NCBI RefSeq assembly: GCF_037201965.1
Contig: NZ_CP147518.1
Span: 4,767,001-4,831,000 of the forward strand
From: Spirosoma sp. SC4-14
GTDB lineage: Bacteria > Bacteroidota > Bacteroidia > Cytophagales > Spirosomataceae
DNA: 64,000 nucleotides
Reading direction: 5' to 3'
The notes beneath the pieces are model-generated. The model saw nothing but the letters and a program-made list of their open reading frames with translations. It made no database searches and was not told where the DNA came from. Shown piece by piece: positions 53,911-62,865 of this stretch (position 1 is the first letter of the stretch; every line of letters starts with the position of its first letter). The translations under genes were made by a program, and so were the position numbers.

Positions 53911-54891
53911 TTATTGTTCTGCCTTTGACGTTGTATTCTTGTCTGAATTAGCAGCAAACCGAACCTCGCCTGGCATGCCGATTTTTAGACCGCCGTCATT
54001 CTTGACGTTGATTTTCACCGCGTAGACTAAGTTTACCCGTTCATCACGGGTCTGAATCACCTTGGGCGTAAACTCGGCTTTACTCGATATCCACGTCACC
54101 GTTCCAGCGTAGGATTTAAGCTGACCACCGGGAGCATCGACCTGAACCTGCACCGACTGGCCCGGTTTTACATTCACCAACTGATCCCCCATTACATAGG
54201 CCCGCAGGGTGATCTCAGTCAGGGGGGCTACCTTGTAGAGGGGCTTGCCGTAGCTAACTACCTCGCCCGGTTCGGCGTACTTTACCGTGACAACCCCCGC
54301 AACCGGGTTGACTATGGTCGATTTTGCAATCTGATCATCCACCTGCCGAATCTGTTCGGCTATGGGGGCGGCCTCAGCAGCTGTGCCGCTCCGCTGAGTT
54401 CCCAGGGCCGATGCCTGCACCGCCCGCTGCTGACGAATGAGCGCTATCTGCCGGTCAACCGCGTCGATCTGTGCCTGAATATCATCGAGTTGTTTAGTCG
54501 GTGCAGCCCCTGCTTCAATCAAATTCCTGGTGCGCTCTTTTTCCCGTTGCAGGGTAGTGAGTTGTTGCTGCTGCACGGCAATCTGCTGCTCATAAGCCGA
54601 AAGCTGAGCCGTTACGTTGGGGGTGCGGCTCCCAACAGCGCGCTGGCTGGCCACAAGCTGCGCCCTTCGAAGTGTAAGCTGCTCGGTGTCGACCTTGCCA
54701 ACCGGTTGCCCAACTTTCAGTTGCTGCCCTTCTTCAACTGTAAACAGTTGCAAAGTGCCCGTGGCTTCAGCCGATACAATCGTCTCTACGGCTTCAAAGT
54801 TGCCATAGGCATCTGCTTTTTCGTCGTCTTGATGGCAAGCCATTGTAAAAAGCAATACACTGGCAGCCAGGGTGATATTAAAGGTTTTCAT
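53911..54891 (-). CDS. HlyD-type membrane-fusion lipoprotein
   Basis: 326 residues. Lipoprotein signal with its cysteine at residue 19 (LLFTMACHQD). The biotinyl-lipoyl-like halves are visible (VSAEATGTLQLFTVEEGQQL and ANVVNPVAGVVTVKYAEPGE, read as STIVNPVAGVVTVKYAEPGE), split by a coiled-coil hairpin (about 78-185, rich in Q, A and R). The beta-barrel part follows (LRAYVMGDQLVNVKPGQSVQ). It should bridge the inner-membrane ABC pump and TolC. It starts 4 bases after the TolC gene's stop. Confidence 0.9.
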   Translation of the reverse strand: MKTFNITLAASVLLFTMACHQDDEKADAYGNFEAVETIVSAEATGTLQLFTVEEGQQLKVGQPVGKVDTEQLTLRRAQLVASQRAVGSRTPNVTAQLSAYEQQIAVQQQQLTTLQREKERTRNLIEAGAAPTKQLDDIQAQIDAVDRQIALIRQQRAVQASALGTQRSGTAAEAAPIAEQIRQVDDQIAKSTIVNPVAGVVTVKYAEPGEVVSYGKPLYKVAPLTEITLRAYVMGDQLVNVKPGQSVQVQVDAPGGQLKSYAGTVTWISSKAEFTPKVIQTRDERVNLVYAVKINVKNDGGLKIGMPGEVRFAANSDKNTTSKAEQ

Positions 54892-54895
54892 GATG

Positions 54896-56155
54896 TTAGT
54901 TGCCGGAAATAGTACGATATTGAATGATGGCTAGCAGCCGTTGTAGCTGGTGGAGTTTCTGGTTGAGCAGCGCCTGGTTTTCGTTGTTGAGTTCAATGGT
55001 ATAGTCTCGGGCAGCCAGTACGCCATTATCAAGCTGTACAGCTGCTGCCTGACGTACCTTAGTACGAAGGGCCACAATCTCTGCATCGCGGCTCAATTGG
55101 GCTTCGAGTCGGTCAATCTCGGTTTGCTGCTGCCGCAGTTGCAGGGCTATATTCTGTTCAAAGGTAGCCTGCTGAACATCTACCTGTTGGCGATTTAAGG
55201 CCACTAGTTGGCGGTCCCTTTCGAGATTATAGGCCGCTGACAGGTTCCAGTTTAGTCGTAAGCCACCGATGAAAAACGGCTTGAAATCATTGCTAAGCAG
55301 GTTTAACCCCGGACGACCTACCCCTGGTTGGGCAAATAAGCTGATGCGGGGCTTGGTTCGATTATTGATCAGGCCCGCCTGAGCGTCGTACTGGCTACGC
55401 TGGGCTTGGTAAAGGGCCAGTTCAGGCCGGTTAAGCGACAAGCCGGTCAGACGCGTTGGCTCAACCACTACCAATCGGGTACTATCAATGACGGGGAGCC
55501 CAGTCAGCAGTTGCAGGCTTGCCCGCAGCCCCTGGCGACTAGCGTTGAGGTCGGCCAGTCGTTGTTCGGTGCGCAGGGCTTCTGCCAATAGTCCGTCGAG
55601 ATTGATCTGAGCCGACGTACCAAACCGTACCGACGCCCGAGTTTTTTCTGCCCGGTTCCGCAGGTCATCCAGGAGAATCCGGGTCAGGCGAATGTTCTCG
55701 TCGGTCAGCAGGGCATTCAGGAACAGGCTGTTTACCTGATCTTTCAGCCGGTTTAGCTCTACTTCTACCTGACGAATGGCGGTAGCTGTACCCGCCTGCT
55801 GAGCGGCCGTCTGTAACTGGGTCAACTGGCCGTCGTAAAGGGTATAACTGGCATCCAGGGTCAGTTTGTACTGGTCTTTGTTCAGCACGGGGACAGACAA
55901 GTTCGGCAACTCGATAGGCAACTTTGTTACTTCCGACTGCCAGGTTGCCTGTCCATTCACGGTTAGCTGGGGCAAACGTCGACTGGCATTCAAATTAGCG
56001 ATGGCCAATTCATTGGTTTGCTGTAGGATAGCTTCCTGCCGTAGCTGTGGGTAATGGGCGCGGGCGGCTGCATAGCACTCTTCTAGGGTTACCGAGGACT
56101 GCGCAAGCGCCGGTATACCCAGTACCCATGCCCAGCCGAGTAGATACGTTTTCAT
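54896..56155 (-). CDS. TolC-family outer-membrane efflux protein
   Basis: About 419 residues from the ATG at 56155 (MKTYLLGWAWVLGIPALAQS), which gives a clean signal peptide. An earlier ATG at 56182 adds nine residues and runs into the operator region, so it is not preferred. The sequence shows the TolC repeat: two long helical coiled-coil parts rich in Q, L, A and R separated by a strand pair (LNASRRLPQLTVNGQATWQS). It should form the outer-membrane exit for the ABC efflux system encoded downstream. Confidence 0.9.
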   Translation of the reverse strand: MKTYLLGWAWVLGIPALAQSSVTLEECYAAARAHYPQLRQEAILQQTNELAIANLNASRRLPQLTVNGQATWQSEVTKLPIELPNLSVPVLNKDQYKLTLDASYTLYDGQLTQLQTAAQQAGTATAIRQVEVELNRLKDQVNSLFLNALLTDENIRLTRILLDDLRNRAEKTRASVRFGTSAQINLDGLLAEALRTEQRLADLNASRQGLRASLQLLTGLPVIDSTRLVVVEPTRLTGLSLNRPELALYQAQRSQYDAQAGLINNRTKPRISLFAQPGVGRPGLNLLSNDFKPFFIGGLRLNWNLSAAYNLERDRQLVALNRQQVDVQQATFEQNIALQLRQQQTEIDRLEAQLSRDAEIVALRTKVRQAAAVQLDNGVLAARDYTIELNNENQALLNQKLHQLQRLLAIIQYRTISGN

Positions 56156-56188
56156 GAATCGGCAAACATGTGTTCTAAACATACGATC

Positions 56189-56202
56189 TAAACATTCGTT
56201 TA
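56189..56202. promoter_or_regulatory. Putative TetR operator between tetR and tolC
   Basis: TAAAC-ATTC-GTTTA is a perfect 5-bp inverted repeat with a 4-base centre, 34 bases before the TolC start. The same layout (TAAAC-N4-GTTTG) occurs upstream of the TetR gene at 56876-56889. CTAAACAT is repeated just beside it (56175-56182 and 56188-56195). Confidence 0.45.
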
Positions 56203-56220
56203 ATAAATAGATAAAAAAAT

Positions 56221-56832
56221 TTAAACTTGCCGCAGGTAAGTCATAATCATTTCCGGAATGATCTGTTTACGGGCTTTAATAAACTCGCGAAAACCGGCAT
56301 CGTCCATCCCGCCAATAAACGATACCATTGGCTTTGCCATGACCGGAAAGACAATATTGCTTATAATACTCAGTATGATATGTAAAGGCTCGATGGGTCT
56401 GATTGTCCCTTTCTTAGACTCTTCTAGCAATTGTTTGCGAAAGTAGGACTCTTCAAGGATGCTCTTGATTCCTAATTCTTTAAAGAAAGTATTGTTTTCG
56501 TTCCGTAACTCTGAGAGCAAAAAAACAGGAACTAACGGGTTTTCGACGATAAAATCAGTGTAACGATCCACTATTTTCCATATTTTGACCTCTAAGGGCG
56601 TTTGTTCATTAAGCATTTGGACTAATCGCCCAAGAAACTCCCGAAATGTTTCTTTATAAATGCTCATAAAAAGTTGTTCCTTGCTACGGAAATAGTAATT
56701 AACCATAGCTAAGTTAACACCAGCCTCATCAGCTATTCGTCTGATTTTAGCACCGTCGTACCCTTCCACTAAAAACACTTTCCTAGCAGCTTCTTTTATC
56801 TTCGCTTCCGTATCGATGGCTTCGTTGTTCAT
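56221..56832 (-). CDS. TetR/AcrR-family repressor of the efflux operon
   Basis: 203 residues from the ATG at 56832 (MNNEAIDTEAKIKEAARKVF). The frame is open to 56874, but the extra 14 residues cross the promoter region. Helix-turn-helix: GAKIRRIADEAGVNLAMVNY with the following YYFRSKEQLF. The C-terminal helices form the ligand pocket. It is the first gene of the operon, as cecR is beside ybhGFSR in E. coli, and probably represses its own operon until a toxic compound is bound. Confidence 0.9.
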   Translation of the reverse strand: MNNEAIDTEAKIKEAARKVFLVEGYDGAKIRRIADEAGVNLAMVNYYFRSKEQLFMSIYKETFREFLGRLVQMLNEQTPLEVKIWKIVDRYTDFIVENPLVPVFLLSELRNENNTFFKELGIKSILEESYFRKQLLEESKKGTIRPIEPLHIILSIISNIVFPVMAKPMVSFIGGMDDAGFREFIKARKQIIPEMIMTYLRQV

Positions 56833-56875
56833 ATTCTTGAAAACACAATGCAAATGTAACACCACGAAAATCAAT

Positions 56876-56889
56876 TAAACAAGTGTTTG
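56876..56889. promoter_or_regulatory. Putative TetR operator upstream of the efflux operon
   Basis: TAAAC-AAGT-GTTTG shares its arms and 4-base spacing with the site before tolC. It lies 43 bases upstream of the TetR start codon, a normal place for autorepression. Confidence 0.45.
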
Positions 56890-57206
56890 AAGGAAATTTT
56901 TATTGGAGGTGGGCATGCTCGAATAAAAATGGGCAATTGGAGTGTAAATAATAAGAGATCTCTCAATAAGCACATGATATATTTAATTAATGTAAATATT
57001 TTAATATATAACACTAAACCCTATGTAACTTAAATCTTGTTTACAACCTTTTTAGCTTGCACAACATTGGCTAATTCAGGTATCGTTCCGGTGTGACTCG
57101 TTTGCCTAAAATCACTTCGTTGATACACAGTCAAAAAGAGGGCAATACCTTGACAACTTAATAAGCGAGAAGGTGAAAGTCATTCTCCCCAATGCATGAG
57201 TAGCTG
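56890..57206. other. Gene-free AT-rich spacer
   Basis: Very AT-rich around 56940-57020. No open frame with coding character. The right part (about 57060-57206) probably belongs to the decayed transposase that follows, since its frame continues upstream beyond an in-frame TAG. Confidence 0.4.
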
Positions 57207-57371
57207 ATGGCTGTTGTTGTCTTTGCCTATGTGCTTTGCTTATTGGAAGGGCTGAAGCAGCGTAAGCAAATCATAACTAAGCGCTACTGTTCTGGAGTTA
57301 TAGGGCCAGCTCAATCGTTTTTCAAACGAGGCATCCAGCAAATCAGTGCGAAGCTCTTGGACTTTGGTTGA
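57207..57371 (+). pseudogene. IS4-type transposase, C-terminal remnant
   Basis: The plus-strand frame begins MAVVVFAYVLCLLEGLKQRK and runs 54 codons to a TGA. The pattern LM-A-V-V-x-F-A-Y with LLEGLKQRK is typical of the C-terminal end of IS4-family DDE transposases. The frame is blocked by a TAG just upstream (57201-57203), and no catalytic part is present. It is a relic of an insertion element. Confidence 0.55.
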
Positions 57372-57568
57372 TTCTTGAAACAAGTTAAAGCCTGGTTTGA
57401 CTCTCGGCCTAGGGTCAAATGGCGTTTTGTCCAGTAGTCTGAAACTTTTGTACTACTTTTACAAAATACCCCAATATCCCGTTTTTCGTTCGTCAATAGC
57501 CTAACTAATCGTTGGGGCGCTGATGGGGGCGTTTCTTTTGCTTGTTGTATAGCCACTGATTTATGTTC

Positions 57569-58351
57569 TTAAAAATGGATCATCAGTTCAGTGACTAAAG
57601 CATTAGTGTCATGGTGCTGATCGTTTGCCCGTTTGTATCCCAGAATTAATACCTGCTTACCTAGATTCAATTGCACGGCCGGGATTACAGCGGCTAGATC
57701 ATGACGACCCGAAAACCAGTCTACAATTAGACTGATGTGCCTAGACAGCGGCTGTTCAAGACCACCTATAAAACAGAATGGAGTATTGGCAACCAGTGGA
57801 GGGGAAGACTCTGCAATCCCATCCATTCCGGCTATAGAACCATAGCGAAACCCAAAGACGTGCGAGGAACCATAACTCAGTCCGGCTGTCAGTCGCGTAC
57901 GGGATGGTGCCAGACGAGTACTCAAATGGGTGTATACCCATCCACCCAGGCGGTCACGGGCCACAGATGGCGTTTTACCAGTCGCCACATACACCATCTG
58001 CCCAATAGCCAGTTTACGTTCACTAAATAAACCTGGCTTATTGCCTAAAGGAATAATTGTTTTATAGCCTGCCCCTAGCGCTACATTTCGTGTCTCGGGC
58101 CAACCAACATTAACCAGAGACAGAGCCAATTCAGTACGTTCGCTAAAACCGTATGTAAAGAAATTAAAGCTATTCCACTTAAAGTATCCATCTTTCCCCC
58201 TTCCCCACTGGCTTTCGTGGGTATATTCTAGATGGCCTTTTTTGGCCACATCGGCACTTGGAATACCTACTAATAGTGACTGCGCGGTTGTTCGCCCTAC
58301 CAATAATATCCCACAAATTAGTAACCCGACGCATCTTATCTGTACTTGCAT
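57569..58351 (-). CDS. Outer-membrane beta-barrel protein, unknown function
   Basis: 260 residues with a signal peptide (about 1-23, ending TTAQS). The rest alternates polar and hydrophobic residues in short strands separated by glycine turns (FNFFTYGFSERTELALSLVN, GAGYKTIIPLG, RTRLTAGLSYGSSHVFGFRY) and ends in IHF, the C-terminal aromatic used by the Bam machinery. It is probably a 10-12 strand barrel. No family name can be given. It stands alone between transposase and DUF2490 remnants. Confidence 0.65.
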   Translation of the reverse strand: MQVQIRCVGLLICGILLVGRTTAQSLLVGIPSADVAKKGHLEYTHESQWGRGKDGYFKWNSFNFFTYGFSERTELALSLVNVGWPETRNVALGAGYKTIIPLGNKPGLFSERKLAIGQMVYVATGKTPSVARDRLGGWVYTHLSTRLAPSRTRLTAGLSYGSSHVFGFRYGSIAGMDGIAESSPPLVANTPFCFIGGLEQPLSRHISLIVDWFSGRHDLAAVIPAVQLNLGKQVLILGYKRANDQHHDTNALVTELMIHF

Positions 58352-58515
58352 CTTTGTTTCTACCTTTTATAACAATACCTTTTGATTCCCCATCTGTCCT
58401 TGATGGTACTGGACTAGTTCGGGTAAGAATATTTAACTCTACCAGCCTATCTTGGCTGTACTACGGTGATTCGATCCCGTTTGATAGAAAAAAATTAAGG
58501 TAGCACAGAGGACTA

Positions 58516-58863
58516 CTACTGTTGTTTCCAATGCACATCTATAGCGCCTAATGACAATAGCGCTCTGTTTAATCCAGAACACCATCTGGGTTTGATTTTC
58601 GTAGGGTAGTTAGAGAAGCTGCTGAAAAATCCCTCTTCAATCCGTACCACTTTGCCAAAGCGGTAACCTATGGGTAATCCCAACCGGTTTTGATCAAACT
58701 CATTTTTGGCCATGTTGCGCCCGAGGCCAATCAATAATTCGTCGTAGGCAACAAGATAGACCTTACGGTCGGCTAGGTTAGGCTTACCTAACGTCATCTG
58801 TGCCTGTGCCACGTACCGTGTCCGGTACGTGTAGACTTTCTGAGTCGGTGTGTGGGTTTTCAT
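58516..58863 (-). pseudogene. DUF2490 protein, N-terminally truncated
   Basis: A 115-residue frame whose core (YRTRYVAQAQMTLGKPNLAD, KVYLVAYDELLIGLGRNMAK, then NEFDQNRLGLPIGYRFGKVV) matches the C-terminal half of DUF2490 proteins, a barrel-like secreted family of about 220-240 residues. The first ten residues (MKTHTPTQKV) do not look like a signal peptide and appear to be an accidental start. The N-terminal half is missing, so it is probably non-functional. The frame also runs past the normal end with extra residues (GLNRALLSLGAIDVHWKQQ). Confidence 0.55.
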
Positions 58864-59202
58864 ATAAACTCAATCCGATTGAGTGCAATGTGGAGAAGCA
58901 TTATCTAGTAGGTACAGTGTTTTGGGAAGGTTAGAAGGGTCGTTTTTATGAAGCAATCACCATGTTTAATCGTTTTGACAAAAGCATAGCCAAGCCGGAG
59001 CATTAGATTATAAACTACCGGATAATTGCACCTGTAATCAGGATTTTTTCAGTAGAGTTTTTTTCTACAGGACCAGATACAAGCCGCATAGGTCATTTAC
59101 TTGCAAATGCTTTTCGAGCAAAAGTTCTAAAGGGGGTATTGCCTTCTTTCTCTGTAATTTGGCTACTCTAGCCAGTCAGCGCCCCAAAAGCTAGCTCCCT
59201 GA
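58864..59202. other. 339-bp spacer without a recognisable gene
   Basis: No frame with coding character. T-rich blocks at 59040-59066. It may include the lost 5' part of the DUF2490 gene, but I could not align any of it. Confidence 0.4.
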
Positions 59203-59943
59203 TTACCAGTTTATTAGTTGGCAATCCTCGAAAAAGCCCCCCGTCGGACCATCATCGGGTAGCGTGGCTGCCCACATGACTCCCTCAATAGAGGCTGAGA
59301 CTGTATGTGTTCCCGCGGCTTCCGCCCCAGAAATTGTAGTCATAAAACCAGGATTGACGGCATTGACTAGAATTCCATCTGGTTTTAATTCTCGGGCTAA
59401 TTGAACGGTTAATCCATTTAGGGCTAATTTGGATAATCCATAGGACGTCATTAGTACTGGATTGGCAGAAAGCCCGAATCGAGCATCACTAAAAGAGCCA
59501 GCCCCACTCGATACGTTCACAATTCGGGCTGAGGGGCTTTGCCGAAGGAGTGGATAGAACGCTTTAATCATGCGCCAGGTACCGAACAAGTTCGTCTCCA
59601 GAGCTATCTGGGTGAGTGCAAAGTCGGTGTGAAGAGGAGAGATTCCATAATCAAAACCACTCCCGACAGCATTGATGAGAATATCGAGTCGTCCAAAATG
59701 TTCTCGTACCCAGTCGGCTAATCGATCAACACTTGTCTGATTAGTGGTATCGACGGATTTGCCAAATATAGGGTTTTTGTCGGGCGCTAGTTGACTAGCC
59801 AATTTATGGGCAATAGATTCATTACGTGCCGTTAATATGACGGTATGCTCTTGGGCCAGCAGGGCCTTGGCAAGCCCAAAACCAATTCCTTTTTGCTGCC
59901 CGGTTCCTGTGATCAGGACAATACGCTGATAATCTAATGACAT
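59203..59943 (-). CDS. SDR-family oxidoreductase
   Basis: 246 residues. Glycine-rich motif TGTGQQKGIGFG (about 12-23), NAVG in place of the usual NNAG, and catalytic S146, Y168 and K172 (YGLSK). VNAVNPGFMTT and the end GGFFEDCQLINW resemble NADPH-dependent carbonyl-reductase-like SDRs. The substrate is unknown. It stands alone with long spacers on both sides; no operon is seen. Confidence 0.85.
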   Translation of the reverse strand: MSLDYQRIVLITGTGQQKGIGFGLAKALLAQEHTVILTARNESIAHKLASQLAPDKNPIFGKSVDTTNQTSVDRLADWVREHFGRLDILINAVGSGFDYGISPLHTDFALTQIALETNLFGTWRMIKAFYPLLRQSPSARIVNVSSGAGSFSDARFGLSANPVLMTSYGLSKLALNGLTVQLARELKPDGILVNAVNPGFMTTISGAEAAGTHTVSASIEGVMWAATLPDDGPTGGFFEDCQLINW

Positions 59944-60325
59944 ATTCTAAAAGGGAAATTATTAATTTACATTTATGTAAAGCCCAAAGTTGGGTTGTAT
60001 TTAAGGAAGAACGTAAGACTTCTGGTCCAGACAATGTGGATAGATCAGTGCGACTTTCATGACGATTAATACCGTAGATTTCTCCGATGAGAGTGCTCCT
60101 CATTCTGTTGGAGACCCTACTTTTTACAGATTACAATCATTTCAATACCCTAGCAGTTGTATGTCTGTCTAAGCGTCCCTGGATTTATTTATGCTGGCAC
60201 CATTTATTTTCAATTTGATTGGATACGCAAGGTCTAAATGAACCCCTGGCCTACGATATATAAAATAAAGTATCTCCTCATTGTAATGAGCCAACACGCC
60301 CTTCGCTGGCTAAGGCAAATCAAAC
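59944..60325. other. Spacer between SDR gene and dabA region
   Basis: No convincing gene. It should hold the SDR promoter near 59950-59990, where the sequence is AT-rich. Confidence 0.4.
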
Positions 60326-60550
60326 TTATGACCAAGTTGTTCCAGCCCCACTCGCAGTCCATTGCAGGGCACGTCTACTTTGCCGGAAAAAGGTCTCTAA
60401 CAGATCCGTATCAAAATAATACTCCAGCATAATTGCTGCCAGCTTTGCTCCAAAAGCAGGAACTATAGCCATAGAATTAGCCTGCTTAGCGAGTAGGATA
60501 ATAAAACTCCCGGCATAGAGGGATAAAGAATTTATTGTAAGCCCTGCCAT
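60326..60550 (-). CDS. Possible small membrane protein overlapping the dabA end
   Basis: A 74-residue frame that starts 19 bases inside the end of dabA and runs leftwards. It has one or two hydrophobic segments (LYAGSFIILL and AIVPAFGAKLAAIM). No family is recognised and the overlap is larger than usual, so it may be chance. It is listed because it follows dabA on the same strand with a normal ATG. Confidence 0.25.
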   Translation of the reverse strand: MAGLTINSLSLYAGSFIILLAKQANSMAIVPAFGAKLAAIMLEYYFDTDLLETFFRQSRRALQWTASGAGTTWS

Positions 60551-62766
60551 TCGAATTCACGAGTTAAAATGTAGGGCTGACCCGTTTCCGGGTCTAGACA
60601 AGCCAGTTGAACCCACCCGTTGCCAAACAGTTTTTGTAAGATTGGCTGAGCCCGAATAATAGCGGTTAGTCGTGGACGGGGGGCATATACGACCGTCATC
60701 AGTCGTTGAGGTTCATGATAGGCCAGTTCGTCCGTCGCATAGACCGATTGCAGAGGGAAACCTGTCATTAGATCGCTGGCATTGCCCTGTATAATACCGA
60801 TTTTACCGGTAATGTTCTGAGTGATTTTGCTACCTCCCCCGTAAGCGACATTATCCAGGGTAGAAAACAGATATTGGCTATTAATCCATTGAGCAACTAC
60901 CATGGGGGCGGTCAGAATCATGCTTAGGACAGAGCCCTGTGCATCATTAGTGTAATCGTAGGAGTGCAAAAAACAACGGCCCCCTAAATCAAGCGATTGG
61001 GTAAGCACACGTGGAGCTACGATAAAGGCTGCATTACGGGCAAGCCCCCACTCCGGACGAACCTGGGCCCAGTCTACTGACCGTAGCCAGACTTGGTGCA
61101 CCTGATTATCAGTCGATGATTTTGGCTGGAGTTGTTTAAATCGATGACTGGCGTTAATCTGCTTGGCTTTAGTCAAATTTTTGTTTAGCAATTGACGTAT
61201 CTGAGCCGGAATATCACCAGACAAAGTAACTTCATCCGTGGTCGTATTGTGTTCGGCCGCAATGAACTGAGTTGCAGGAGGAATCCTGATGCCTTGTTGG
61301 CCAAGATACGTTCGAATTGCCCCATCATTTAGAATTCCTGTTAGGACTCGTGCGTTGCCCCCACCATGTCGCCCCCCACAGGCGCCACAATCAAGGGCGG
61401 AAGCATAGGCATTATTCTGGGTACTACTACCATGCCCACACAGGATAACCAGCGGAGCAAACTTCTCGGTAAGTCCCATGCTTCGTAAGGCACCTTCGGC
61501 GTAGCGACATTGGTCTGCCCAGGGAATAATTTCCCAGGATGAACTTACCGCCCTAGGCTTTGGAAGCCACTCATTAAACTGGTGCTGAAGCCGGGAAGCT
61601 GTTGCAGGCGCTAGACTACATAACCCCATCCAGCTTCCACTGACTAGTCCTAGGCTCTCAACTAGGGCAAAGGGAGTGGTAAAGGTATATTTTAGGGATT
61701 GGTAGAGTTGCTTGAGTTTAGAACGCCGTTTATAACCGCGAAGGAACTGCTCCTGTTGGTCTGAGTTACCGCAAGGTGTTTCGTAAACCGTATGATTTGG
61801 CGAAAGCAGAACCGGACAGGAAGCATATGACTCCCCCGTTATTGTATCAGTCAGTTGAATCGGCAAACCAAAGAAGCCAGCAAAGCCCAGCGTTTGATAT
61901 GGCCCCGTTGCTTCGAGAGCCCGGCGAAAGGATTCCGAACGGATATCGATACAAAACACAAACTGAGCTTCCGCTGGAGGTGGTTCGGTTAGCGGTTGAG
62001 ACGCGAGTTGCTCCAGCAATGGCAATCGAAATCTGCGCTCAGCCTGCTGTAATTGGTCCAAAATGTGAGGAGTAGAATGGTTTTTTTTCAATTCTTGTCG
62101 ATGCCAGGCCAATAATGCTTTTGCTTCTGGCCAAAGCAAATGGGTTATAATTACCCGTAAGGTCAGATACTCTACCTGCGTTATTCGATGGGGATGGTTT
62201 GTATCCAGTCCGGCCCAGTCGGTTCGGTAGCGAATATAGGAAGCCCAGCCTGGAAGGGTAGTAAGCATCAGTGTTAGAAATAGTTCATGATCGCCAGGCG
62301 CAATGCCTAATTGATGGAGCGACTCCAGTAAAGCCTGAATAGCATTTTCAGGCAGCGAGGTAAGCCATTGCAGCTTTAGCGCATCCTGTCCATGTAAGTC
62401 ATCATCATAAAGGGCCAGTTTTCGCCAGGCGGCAAACAGTCCCAGATGGCGAAGTGGCATGTGTAGAGTGGCCTGTCCATCATCAGCATAGACCGACATC
62501 CATTTGAGCGTTTGTTGGTTAATGGCCGCTATTGGCTCAGGTATAGTTGCCCGCTGGAAAAAGGTACTACCCAGAGAGAGAGCTTCTTCAATGGGTAATT
62601 CTTCAAACCCTTGAAGCGGATTGACAGCAACCAGGTTTTTTAGAGGCCAGTAAGGGGCTATTTTTTTGAAACTGGTCACCACCCGTTCCATTAATTGATC
62701 GGTAGCCAGAAAGTTTGTAGAGTCAACGATCGAATGGATGGGTTGGGCAACACTAGTGGTTTTCAT
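60532..62766 (-). CDS. dabA: DabA-type inorganic-carbon accumulation protein (DUF2309)
   Basis: 744 residues, slightly short for DabA. N-terminal signature VAVNPLQGFEELPIEEAL. The beta-carbonic-anhydrase-like zinc site is intact: Cys and Asp in VFCIDIRSE (about 270), His in CGHGSSTQN (about 442) and Cys in LDCGACGGRHGGGN (about 460). DabA with the membrane protein DabB forms an energy-driven complex that converts CO2 to trapped bicarbonate. Here it is made for bicarbonate supply to anaplerosis or CO2 poor conditions, not autotrophy, as no RuBisCO is seen. Its DabB partner gene upstream is very short (see next entry), 99 bases away. Confidence 0.9.
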   Translation of the reverse strand: MKTTSVAQPIHSIVDSTNFLATDQLMERVVTSFKKIAPYWPLKNLVAVNPLQGFEELPIEEALSLGSTFFQRATIPEPIAAINQQTLKWMSVYADDGQATLHMPLRHLGLFAAWRKLALYDDDLHGQDALKLQWLTSLPENAIQALLESLHQLGIAPGDHELFLTLMLTTLPGWASYIRYRTDWAGLDTNHPHRITQVEYLTLRVIITHLLWPEAKALLAWHRQELKKNHSTPHILDQLQQAERRFRLPLLEQLASQPLTEPPPAEAQFVFCIDIRSESFRRALEATGPYQTLGFAGFFGLPIQLTDTITGESYASCPVLLSPNHTVYETPCGNSDQQEQFLRGYKRRSKLKQLYQSLKYTFTTPFALVESLGLVSGSWMGLCSLAPATASRLQHQFNEWLPKPRAVSSSWEIIPWADQCRYAEGALRSMGLTEKFAPLVILCGHGSSTQNNAYASALDCGACGGRHGGGNARVLTGILNDGAIRTYLGQQGIRIPPATQFIAAEHNTTTDEVTLSGDIPAQIRQLLNKNLTKAKQINASHRFKQLQPKSSTDNQVHQVWLRSVDWAQVRPEWGLARNAAFIVAPRVLTQSLDLGGRCFLHSYDYTNDAQGSVLSMILTAPMVVAQWINSQYLFSTLDNVAYGGGSKITQNITGKIGIIQGNASDLMTGFPLQSVYATDELAYHEPQRLMTVVYAPRPRLTAIIRAQPILQKLFGNGWVQLACLDPETGQPYILTREFEWQGLQ

Positions 62767-62865
62767 GCGGATTGTTTATTTATAATGATAGTGGTTGTGG
62801 TGTGTGGTAATGATCTTCGGATGAGGTTGGCTCGCATTTAGGCCCCATAGGTAGCCTTTCGGTAT

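Noticed and set aside
57311-57556. 81-codon minus-strand frame
   Set aside because: It overlaps the transposase remnant on the other strand, has no start context and no recognisable motif.
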